From Dicyema japonicum (lineage: Eukaryota > Dicyemida > Rhombozoa > Dicyemidae), in contig RDEW01000033.1 of NCBI GenBank assembly GCA_011109175.1, positions 310,001 to 374,000 on the forward strand: DNA of 64,000 bases, in the 5' to 3' direction. Positions 55,838 through 64,000 of the stretch are shown piece after piece; within the stretch, counting starts at the first letter, position 1; every line of letters begins with the position of its first letter. The notes beneath the pieces are model-generated. The model was not told the DNA's origin. It did no database searches and saw only the letters and a program-made list of their open reading frames with translations. The translations under genes and the position numbers were made by a program.

Positions 55838-56770
55838 TTATTTGGGGAGATTTTCGAGGATTACGAGGGTCTTCTGATCGTGTAGCGATCCGATTCCTTA
55901 GACGACTCTAGAATTCCAGCGTTGCAGGCGCAAGGGAACCATACGTCTCAACGACGAGTGGACAAACAAAAAATGTTTGGGTAGGACTGCGTATTTTTCC
56001 CGTTTCAACTCCTCGGCCTTCTCAGCGGCAGAATTGGTTCTAGAGGCACTCTGGAGTAGGTTCAAGAGGCAAACGTGTCGGTGCAGCTGACGTCCCAGAC
56101 AAGAGGTTTACCTGCTTCAAAAGGGAAGATTGTCATCAGATCTTGTCGTTTCCCGTTCCATCTGCAAAGACCGGACTTTCAAGGCCATGTGTCTGGGAAA
56201 TCTGCCTCCACTGTTACTGCAGAAGAGAGGGTGTAAGCCAAAACTGGTCTCCGCATCGGCACGGATGTGGAACACATACTTTTTAATCCCAGTCGAAATG
56301 AGATCCCAATACGGACGCATTCATCATCCAGAAAGGTACCCAAAACTCCATTGGGAACGGCGTTGAGCCAGGCATCTTTCTCAAAAGACGCCCGCAACAA
56401 CAATCAAGTACGGCGATGTTTGCTAGATGACACTAACAAATCTTCGAAAGAATTCTAGCATATAGCATCGTCCAGGCTCCGCTGAGAGAACGAAGAAGTC
56501 AGGGAAAGCTAATAAGCACGGCTCCAGGCCTCACGAGCATGGCCGCGTCCTTGTCAATAGAGAATTCAGGGAGTGTAGAATCCTCTTGACAAGGGTGTTA
56601 TAGGCCATTAACGACGATAGATATGCAGGGAGAGAAAGATCCACTTGGTTGCGAATTCCAAGACTTCCGACGTAATCAAAGATTTTGAAAAATATATAAA
56701 GGAGGCAAGGGGAAGAGAAAAGAGAAGTCACGAATCGTTGCCGCAAGGTTAAAATGACCTAAATTAGACC
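55838..56770 (-). mobile_element. Group B LINE C-terminal region, decayed, between histone remnants
   Basis: Minus strand: GSLGIRNQVDLSLPAYLSSL (LGGLGI block), LLRASFEKDAWLNAVPNGVL with GTFLDDECVRIGISFRLG, a Cys/His region in shifted frames, KPLVWDVSCTDTFAS, VVETYGSLAPATLEF and SRLRNRIATRS. Frameshifts throughout. Confidence 0.82.
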
Positions 56771-56837
56771 TTTCCCCTAACTACTTACTATTTTTTTACT
56801 AATAAAAGTGTTAATGCGTAAAAAACGCGGCTAAGCA

Positions 56838-57078
56838 ATTTCTGATCGAGGTAAAGGTGAAAAAGGAGGAAAATCATGTGCAAAGAGATTCAAGAAGATC
56901 CTCATCGATAACATTCAGGGGATCACAAAGCATGCAATTAGGAAAGTCTATCGTAGAGGTTGGTGTGAGAAGGATCTCTGGCAAAATTTATGAGGAGACA
57001 AGATGTGTCCTAAGATCTTTATTGAGAGAACTATAAGAGATTGCTTTTTCTACTGTGAACACAAAGAAAAACCAGCCG
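56838..57078 (+). pseudogene. Histone H4 remnant, truncated
   Basis: After an ATT in place of the [43 protein letters not shown], then after one extra T (ggttggt) [17 protein letters not shown], and in the original frame PKIFIERTIRDCFFYCEHKE. Canonical H4 reads [66 protein letters not shown] in the same order. Homology ends at about residue 79 of 102. Loss of the start codon and the shifts mark it as a pseudogene. Confidence 0.82.
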
Positions 57079-57079
57079 T

Positions 57080-57335
57080 CCTTGTTTTATCAAATATAAT
57101 TTCCATATGGTAGGGATGGAGTTCCTGTTGATGGAGAGGTTGAAATTTGGGTGAGGGCCATGATAACATAAGGGCCTATCTTTTTCAATAATATAATAGG
57201 GATACCATCTGGACCACAGGAATAGGACGATTGTTGGTTTTTAATCGCTTTCCGCATGTCATCATAAAAAGATTATTTGTGGTTTGCGTTTAGGTTTGAT
57301 GGAAAAAATGGGAGGACTCTCAATTTTCTGACTAG
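57080..57335 (-). mobile_element. LINE RT N-terminal fragment
   Basis: Minus-strand MRKAIKNQQSSYSCGPDGIP with IILLKKIGPYVI and ISTSPSTGTPSLPYGN follows the RT block 0-1 pattern (SSGPDGIP..LLK..G......IFN.S...G..P..W). Decayed. Confidence 0.65.
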
Positions 57336-57384
57336 GGATAAAAAATAAACTTTCATGGACCTTTTTAAAAGAGTATGACACCAA

Positions 57385-57590
57385 GTTTTTAAGAGAGTGC
57401 AGTTTTTAGGTAGAATAATTCGAATAGGTTGATTTCAGGGCCTGGGTTGAATTCGACGTCACCACACAAAATTAGAGCGTTCCTGGAAAACCATCCTCCT
57501 TCATGGATAGGGAAAGTGTAGTTCTTTTTAGCATCATGTGATGCACAACACCACCATACAGGTGAACCACGCGGCATTTTTTTTATTAAA
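57385..57590 (-). mobile_element. Jockey-like LINE 5' end with 2A-like motif
   Basis: Starts MPRGSPVWWCCASHDAKKNY downstream of the 5' motif (gccgcgtggttcacctgtat), then ALILCGDVEFNPGPEI at 57430-57475, a 2A-like GDVEFNPGP. The frame stops soon after, and the next LINE text on this strand is RT (57080-57335), so the APE domain has been deleted. Confidence 0.75.
57437..57463 (-). other. 2A-like motif GDVEFNPGP
   Basis: Matches D(V/I)ExNPG|P exactly, in a copy whose sequence around it differs from the other two 2A copies. Confidence 0.78.
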
Positions 57591-57599
57591 CCTTGAATT

Positions 57600-57920
57600 T
57601 ATTTAATAACAAAGTCTTACCTTATTAGATCAACCAGGTCTATTTGAAATCTTTCATTCGGCTGAAAAAGCTATAATGTGATTTTCAGGATCCATTTGCT
57701 TCAGTGGTGCCGAAAAACGACAAATGTCATATTCTGACACCACTTTCCGAATAATTTCTTTTTTCTCGGAAAATTTTTGATTGCAATACTGTTCCAATGT
57801 GTTGTGTCCGCAATGGGTCAATTGATGAATTTGCGAAACCACTAATTCCATCTCTTCATGGTTATCAGAGATGACAATTTTGTAGTTTCCATTAGTGTCA
57901 TTAAGATATCACCTACCCTA
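57600..57920 (-). mobile_element. Ty3/gypsy-type integrase fragment (zinc-binding end)
   Basis: Minus strand: VVSQIHQLTHCGHNTLEQYC, VVSEYDICRFSAP and AERFQIDLVDLIR follow the H-H-C-C domain and the (E)RFQ.DLVDL start of the integrase core. The last zinc Cys is missing (CRFS instead of CxxC). A short upstream stretch stays open to about 57890. Probably inactive. Confidence 0.6.
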
Positions 57921-58139
57921 CATTGATAGATAGAAAATTCTTTTGACTTTTGAGTTAATCGGTGTTTTTTGTTTTGAGATTAGATCGATCCCCTTTTCTT
58001 CCAATATTTGAATTATATCATTATATTCTGGGGTTTTTTGACAAAACAACGAGTCATAAGCCTAACTTTATTGCAACACGTCTGTATAATGCTATTTAAA
58101 AATATTATTAAAAAGCACTCCCGAGAAAATAAAATTAGT
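57921..58139. other. AT-rich unassigned sequence
   Basis: No feature recognised; it may be more of the integrase-bearing element. Confidence 0.3.
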
Positions 58140-58575
58140 TAAGTTTCCCTTGTGCCGTATTCCGAATAATCCTCTCCGTCAAGCTGCGACCATGATCTTC
58201 CGTTGCGCATTAGTTCTCTCAGGTATTCATGTGCCCGCCATTTTCATTATAATGTCAGATGATGCCCACACTATTGTAGCACAGCGAATCAGATCTTGAT
58301 GGACTGAAAATCCGAAACCATTATGTTGGCAGACCAGTGAGAGGGTAAAAAAGGTGGAATCTGCCAAACAGTTCTGTTGATTGTACGGTCGTTTTTGTCT
58401 CTTGTAACGGCAGACAGAGATGTCATATTTTGTTAGATCGCATGCCAGTTGGTGTTTCTGTAAGGTTCTTTAAGTCTTCTGCAATTAAAAGATCCCAGAG
58501 TGAACGGAGAAGTCGGTAAGGAATACTAATAAGACATAGTACAATAGAGGCGTCGTCACTACCTCAACCAAAAAG
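58140..58575 (-). mobile_element. Group A LINE with large internal deletion
   Basis: On the minus strand the 5' end (ttggttgaggtagtgacgac) and the start of the APE region (ITEQ..LFQ-like text in shifted frames, corresponding to 18050-18190) are joined to the element's 3' end (aatacggcacaagggaaact, then ctcgggagtgcttttta), which matches 15255-15300. About 2.5 kb is missing. Confidence 0.78.
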
Positions 58576-58582
58576 CGAAAAT

Positions 58583-58912
58583 TTAAAATAATAATAACAG
58601 CCTTTTTCACGGAGTCGTGGTATTAGCTCCGCATAGGCAGGACACACACTTTATTTAAGTAAAGAACAGTTAATTTTTAACTAATCGTAGAACCAAAGAA
58701 TGATCTTCACTTCTATTTTCTTTTCTTTTCTTGTGTGTAGGTCCTTTCTAGACAATCCAGTTCCGCAGTGAAAGTCCACTGATGACGGCGTCCACTCGTC
58801 AAGCCTTTTTAGCATCGTAAATGCGTGGAACCTTCCACCAGGTGAACAGCAGCGAGAATCGAAACCGTAACCTAAGTCACTTTAGCCCGACAGCTAACCA
58901 CTATGCCACCCG
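58583..58912 (-). mobile_element. tRNA-derived SINE, family 1, fuller copy
   Basis: On the minus strand gggtggcatagtggttagct gives the A-box, and ggtttcgattctcgctgctg gives the B-box 38 bases on. The body and tail (ggctctcgtgaaaaggctgt in the other copy) match 9649-9935. It sits directly behind the 3' tail of the Jockey-like LINE on the same strand. Confidence 0.88.
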
Positions 58913-58919
58913 AAAATTT

Positions 58920-61900
58920 AAAAATTAAATTAAATTAATTATAACCCCGGCTTCGCCAGCAAGTGGGAAGCCGGCGACCATCAAAGAGCGTGCAGTCCGG
59001 ACAGGCCGCTCCCAGAGATCCTCGACTTTTGCATCCGGTGGTCCAGGGCAGGGAAAAAGGTCTCGAACTACTCTGCCAGCCAGAAAAGGGTGGTGTCCAC
59101 ACGTAGGCGAGCCAGTCCGATTCTGATCTTCCTCGGGAGCGATTGTTCCGTTGGACTGATATCAGGGGGGAAGCGCTCCAAGACTTTGTTATATTGAAGT
59201 GTCCTAATGGCCCGTGTTGAGATAAAATCATGGATTCGGCGGGTCCAAGTTGAGTCTTCTTGAGGGGGGGTGATCTTCGACAAGGCTCTTTGTAGGTCAA
59301 AGAGGGTCCTGCGTATGTATCTGCGGTTATTGTTACTTAGCAAAGCGTGAACTGGGTGATTCGGGTCGAACGACTGCCGTAGGAATTGTAAATTACGCAT
59401 TTCCAGGTGGTCATAGAGCGGGAGGATTTTCGACTCCCAATGTAAATGGTCGGTGGGGGTTGACTTTAAACAGCCAGTTATTATTCTCAGCGCCGAGTTT
59501 TGCACTTTCTGCAGTTCTTGAGAAAGGGACAAGGAGATTGAGGGGGCCCAACTTGGTGAGGCGTAGTTGAGTGTAGTCCTGATGAACTGTTTGTAGAGAA
59601 GAGTTAAGTTTTCTTTTTGCTGACCGTTTGAGTGGCCAGCTACTGCCCGTAATATGTTAAGTTTCCGCTTGGCTTTTGTCATTACTTCCTCCACTTGTCT
59701 GTTGAAACAGAGTGAAGGATCGAAGACAACTCCAAGGATCTTCGGGTATTTATTTAAGGGGAGTGGTTCGTCACCCAACGAGAGTGTGGGGTTTAGGTTG
59801 AATTGTCTTCGATCGGTTGTGAACAGGGTAGCTGATGACTTCGAGGTGGAAACACTCATCCAGTTTAAGTTCATCCAGTCGGATAGCAAGTTCAGGTGGT
59901 ACTGCACTTTTTCGGTGGCCAGTCGAACATCGCCACTCCTGGATGCGATTACTAGATCATCGGCATATGTCAATAGTAACGTATTTTGGGTTGTTGGGAT
60001 GTCTTTGACGTAAAGGTTGAAAAGTGAGGGTGAAAGGACTGATCCCTGGGGAACACCGTTTGGTAGGAGTCGATATCTTGATAGATTTGAATATAGACAC
60101 GTATGACCCAGTCTTCCCGAGAGGAAATTTGTGAGCCATGACTTCCATACAGAGGGAATATTTGAAGAATAGATCTTGTTGCAGAGGACCACACGGGAGA
60201 TTCTGTCGAAAGCTTTAGTTAGGTCAATAGAGGCCAAGACAGTTCGTTCCGGGGGTTTGCAGTTGTTGAAACCGTTGGAGATGTATTGGGTTAGTGTCAG
60301 TAAGTGCGTGGTGGTCGAGTGTAAAGGACGGAAACCATGTTGTGAGTCGGAGAGGTCGAGGTAGGGGGTGATTTCGTTAAGAATGATCCTTTCGAGGATT
60401 TTTGAGACAACAGATGTTAAGGAAATTGGCCTGAACGAAGAGGGCAAGGAGGAGGCTTTGTTGTTCTTGAGTATTGGGATAATGTTCGACTTCTTCCATA
60501 ACATCGGGATGAAACACCTGTTGATGGAGAATTCGTAGATATCTTTAAGTGCCAAGAGCCCGTTTGGACCGAGGTGCTTTAGGTGGAATATGCTGATCCG
60601 ATCGGGTCCCGTGGCTGGTGAGTTTCTTGAGTTTGTAATGAGGTTTTGAACATGACTTACTGATACTTCGAATCGTGCCTTTGTTACCCTTGGGGGTTTA
60701 GTAATATGAGGTCGATTTTCTTTATTCATTGGAATATGACTCATTTTGCAATAGTGAGTCATCAAGTCATTTGCCTGGCAGTGGAAATCTTTCGTTTGGT
60801 TGTCCTTTCCAAGTCTACCTCCATGGGTTGTGCTCGATTCGGTTTGATTTGATTGTATTTCTCTGATAAATCTCCAGAAACTTTGGGGTTTTGATTTTGG
60901 ATTCAATCGAGAGACGAAAGTGGACCACTTCTCCTTTTTGAGCTCCGTAATGAGGTGGGTTATCTTCTTGTTTAGGGAAGAAATTTCATCTTGGAGTTGC
61001 TGGTTGGTTGTTCGGGAACGTTTTAGGCGTCTTCTCTCACAGATGAGATCCAATATTTCTTTGTTGAAAAATAGTTTGTAATCATGGATGAATCCTTTAG
61101 GGACGTGCTTTCTATCCGCCGAAAGGATGGCTGAGTTGAAATGTGCAATGGCTTTGTCTGGAGAGGTAAAATTATTCACAGAGAAGTTTTCCAGCGACGT
61201 TTCGACGTCAACCGTGAAGTCGATCCATCTCGCCCTTTTGTAGTTCACATAGGTTCGCCTCGACATAGTTCGTCCGAAATGCAAGAAGATGTCGATCAGA
61301 ATAGGGTTATGATCTGAGGGTAAGTCATATCTGACATCCCAGTAGATCGATTTTGCAAGGGGAGCTGAGCATATGGAGAGGTCGGGAGACGTGTTAGGAT
61401 CCCCAGGGCGTGTTCCACATCTCGTGTGTTGGCGGGGGTTATTCAATATCACTAGGTGTTCCAGTTCAGAGATCACTTGTTTCCCTCTGTGGTCCGAATT
61501 CTGGTTTCGGAACCATAGTGGATCTTTAGCGTTTAGATCGCCGCAAATAACTATGTTTTCGTATAGTTGAAGGAATTCTAGGTTTGGTCGGTAACTCTTC
61601 TGGCAGCAAGACGAAGGGGGAATGTAGATATTCAGAATTGTGTAAGGAGTTGACATAATATTGATGGTGATGGATAGCAATTCCATATGTTTATCAGAAG
61701 CCGCTGTCAATGTGTGGTCAGTGGTATCCGTGAATGGGATGGAGTTGTGAATGAGGGTGACCAGGCCACCACCGTGAGATCCATTTGATCGCTCAGAACG
61801 GAGCAAAGAGTAGTTTTTGAATTTTGGTGTTTGGGAGAAGGCAGACAAACGTGACTCCTGTAGAAGGGCAATGTCAATACGGTGTTTAACCAAGTACTCA

Positions 61901-62090
61901 GCCAATTCGGTATGTTTCGAGGTGATTCCATTGATGTTAAGTTGTAAGATTCTGATGGGTCTATTCTGCGGCCCTGGGTTTAGTTCAATGTCACCGGATG
62001 TCAGGAGGGATTCTTGGGAGCGAAAGCTTCGTGCCCGCTCAATGGTCGCCATCGAGATCTCCTTGAAGAGAGACGATAGGGATTAAAAAT
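58920..62090 (-). mobile_element. Jockey-like LINE with 994-codon open frame and N-terminal 2A motif
   Basis: Best-preserved element in the window. From the ATG at 62052: MATIERARSFRSQESLLTSG followed by DIELNPGP, then APE (QLNINGITSKHTELAEYLVK, ALLQESRLS, VICGDLNAKDPLWF, LPSDHNPILIDI), a linker, RT (PATGPDRISIFHLKHLGPNG, FRPISLTSVVSKILERII, ASIDLTKAFDRIS, PNGVPQGSVLSPSLFNLY, LLTYADDLVIAS) and the C-terminal region (LGVVFDPSLCFNRQVEEV, LQKVQNSALRIITGCLKS). The frame ends at 59068 with WLAE. One base fewer near 59080 (aaaa run) would let it continue to VEDLWERPVRTARSLMVAGF, as in the copies at 8512 and 49600. This may be a recently active copy. Confidence 0.95.
61969..61995 (-). other. 2A-like ribosome-skipping motif GDIELNPGP
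   Basis: Residues 20-28 of the 994-codon frame. The consensus D(V/I)ExNPG|P is met in full; predicted separation is between G27 and P28, releasing a ~27-residue leader from the APE-RT protein. Confidence 0.82.
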
Positions 62091-62399
62091 TTAAAAACTT
62101 GCAAAAAATATTTTAAATTAGAATTTTTTAATTTTAAATTTAACACCCCACTTTATTTAACAAACAATAAAAAAGTTAATATATTTAATCAACAACCTTC
62201 CTCGCCTGCCTGTTCGCCAGCCTCTTCAGGCAGGTTCGATTCTGGTTGCTGAACAACTCCGAGGAGCGCTTTGTCTAATTGAACCCTCTGCCCATATGGC
62301 ATCTCAGGGCTCTTTTAATTTTAATTTTAAATATAATAAATAAGAAAAACATGGTTAAAGTTTTATAAAAAATGCTTGAAATTTTAAAGTCGAGCATTA
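62091..62399. other. AT-rich sequence with one B-box-like word
   Basis: aggttcgattctggtt at about 62231-62247 is B-box-like, but no A-box precedes it at the right distance. The flanks are T/A-rich. I do not call a gene. Confidence 0.3.
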
Positions 62400-62462
62400 T
62401 ATTTACCTCAGAAAATTAACATATCAAACGTACTAAAGCCACGTTACGTCACCAGCTCAATT
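62400..62462 (-). mobile_element. Group A LINE 5'-end fragment
   Basis: ttgagctggtgacgtaacgt on the minus strand matches the 5' end motif of group A at 12800-12815 and resembles 58560-58575. Confidence 0.45.
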
Positions 62463-62629
62463 TCTGATCAATTATTGATGGACTAACTTTTTACAAGCAA
62501 CTATGAGCATCGAAAGCAGAATAAAATATATATTTGAAAATGCTACTATCATTTTAAATTTATTAGGAGTGGGGTACTTAAGCCAGTGGAACATCTTCAG
62601 TAAAGTACGGAAGAATAATCCTTTAATAT

Positions 62630-62689
62630 ACCAACCAACCACTGGACGTCTCCCTGGACAGGTGGATCAGTGAAGCCTATTAGGAAATT
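62630..62689 (-). mobile_element. Partial SINE family 2
   Basis: ggacaggtggatcagtgaag and cctattaggaa repeat part of the SINE 2 body; a second, fuller copy follows at once. Confidence 0.5.
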
Positions 62690-62997
62690 AATTTATTAAC
62701 CTTGGATACACCGAGAAGAAGTTAAAGTAAACAACTAATTAAGTGATCCAGTTTCCACTTCTACAGAAAACAGAGTCCATCCGGAATCAGCATAAAAGGT
62801 AAGACGTCCATTACATGCAGTTGTGGAAACCCCTCCAGTGGAGTGGGGAAGAGCAAATGATCCTTTTTTGTGCCGGCCTGGCACTGGGCGCCACTTAGAC
62901 AGGTGGATCACAAGACGCCACTCTAATAAGAAGAGAGAGGAAGAACAGACAATCAAGCAGAAAACTTCAACCAATTAACCATGCAGCACCACGCGGC
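62690..62997 (-). mobile_element. SINE family 2, fullest copy
   Basis: On the minus strand: head gccgcgtggtgctgcatggt, a body with gtggcgtcttgtgatccacc and a central GC-rich part, and a 3' end with GGATCACTTAATTAG and ctcggtgtatccaaggttaa, i.e. GGAT-CAC pairing with GTG-(T)-ATCC as in the LINE hairpin. Confidence 0.82.
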
Positions 62998-63784
62998 TAA
63001 TTTAACAAAACCGGTTGTATTAAAAAGATTAAGTCAACTATAAAATTTAAACAAAAGTACATACCCGTCTTTTATGACGAATAATGTGCTTTGAAGTCAA
63101 ATTTACAACCCAGTAAAAGTTTGATCTCTCGTTTCCTTAAACTTCAAAGAAAAATGGCGAATCCTGCAGAAAAAAGTGGACTTTAATATATGGATATTGG
63201 ACTTATTTTTTATTGATTATTATTTATTAATAAAAGTATCTTCCACTCATGGATCCTCCAATTCTTTTATAACTATCAGCTTATCGACTTCTGATATAAT
63301 ATATCAATTTTGGGGTGGATAAAAATTAAACTAAAATCCTAAAGCGTCTCCAAGAATTCCTTTGTTCTTAACCGGTTTTCAATGTTCAATGAGTGCAATC
63401 ACTTTGACACGCTCACGAGAAGATAAAAGACAATGGTTCTCATTCATGGTGAAGCTAAATAGACATTTCGTGTAATAAAGGTGGGTCATCAATCAACCTT
63501 TCACCCCATCACCCACTTGAGTCAAAGAATGAAGCACTAATAATGGAGGATATAATATAGTCTGCACCTTAATACTCTTCAACTAAATGGAGTAGTGTTT
63601 TGGGAAACAAGCTATACAGTAGTTATAATAGAACTAAGTGACAACTTAAGTGTAGCAAGTGAAATATCAAACTCCCCCATTTATTACACCATACAAGATT
63701 TGTAGCCCAAAACTTTAGTCCAGAGACCAATAGATCAACAAGAATGATTCCATTCGCACACTTGTAGCAACAAATAACAAAATA
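62998..63784. other. AT-rich sequence without recognisable features
   Basis: No motif, RNA or repeat identified. It lies downstream of the partial gene at the right edge. Confidence 0.4.
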
Positions 63785-64000
63785 TCAAATATCATCAAAA
63801 GAGGAGACACTACTATTAACAGAACTCCTCAAATATCCCTCGTGGTCATTCTCATCCACAAATATGAGATTCTCCCACTCTCTAAAACTGGTAGAACCTC
63901 CCTGAGATCTGTTTGGAGTATCCGAATTCCCCTCATTCAAACTCACAACCGACCGAGATCTCACACACTGAAATCCCACATGCCTGTTTCGATTCTCCCT
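63785..64000 (-). CDS. C-terminal part of an unidentified protein (runs off the window)
   Basis: A minus-strand frame reads from the window edge, HVGFQCVRSRSVVSLNEGNS, SFREWENLIFVDENDHEGYL and SVNSSVSSFDDI, to a TGA at 63785. It is Ser- and acid-rich, as in cytoplasmic tails. A 3' splice site (ttcag) near 63970 could mark the exon start. I cannot name the protein from this piece. Confidence 0.45.
   Translation of the reverse strand, partial: RENRNRHVGFQCVRSRSVVSLNEGNSDTPNRSQGGSTSFREWENLIFVDENDHEGYLRSSVNSSVSSFDDI

Noticed and set aside
1-64000. CRISPR array, bacterial operon, ribosomal RNA genes, or phage
   Set aside because: No spaced direct repeats of CRISPR type, no Shine-Dalgarno-led gene strings, no rRNA motifs; spliceosomal introns and LINEs show this is a eukaryotic genome.

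Overview
This is a window of eukaryotic nuclear DNA, AT-rich and heavily loaded with decayed non-LTR retrotransposons. Nine host-type loci can be read between them. The best clue to the organism is intron size. In the six genes whose exon structure closes cleanly (SIRT1, CNNM, an ENT nucleoside transporter, RPS20, an SH3BGRL-like protein and an Ig/FN3 receptor) nearly every intron is a GT..AG segment of 22-29 nt. Removing these segments restores long, conserved reading frames with exact three-fold length. Introns this short, in genes of metazoan type, fit a dicyemid mesozoan (Dicyema-like) best. That identification is an inference.

Layout. 0-7 kb: a chimeric LINE fragment, an Ig/FN3 membrane receptor (+), a small unknown gene (-) and CNNM (-). 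7-13 kb: LINE fragments, a tRNA-derived SINE and a decayed APE-RT element. 13.6-14.7 kb: the C-terminal domain of an OGFOD1-like hydroxylase (-), broken. 14.8-28 kb: a near-complete APE-RT LINE plus many fragments, a hAT remnant, integrase remnants and a fold-back structure enclosing tandem repeats. 28.4-31.5 kb: SH3BGRL-like (-), an unknown gene (-) and ENT (+). 31.6-38.6 kb: more LINE fragments, including a long 2A-bearing Jockey-like copy. 38.8-39.1 kb: RPS20 (-). 39-52 kb: LINE fragments and a Tc1-like transposase remnant. 52.2-53.4 kb: SIRT1 (+). 55.5-57.1 kb: truncated histone H3 and H4 remnants on either side of a LINE fragment. 57-62 kb: integrase and LINE fragments, then a SINE and a Jockey-like LINE with a 994-codon frame. 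62.6-64 kb: a second SINE family and the C-terminal end of a gene running off the right edge.

Three autonomous LINE groups are present: (A) RTE/L1-like APE+RT elements; (B) elements whose recurring C-terminal part has Cys/His, DGKRPDG and WDATC motifs, probably a zinc-binding plus restriction-like endonuclease region; (J) Jockey/CR1-like APE+RT elements. Several group J copies begin with a 2A-like ribosome-skipping motif and end in a conserved hairpin. At least two non-autonomous families coexist with them, one tRNA-derived and one sharing the group J 3' hairpin. Three one-base frameshifts in SIRT1 and two in the best group A element lie in G/C runs, so some broken frames may be assembly errors rather than true decay.
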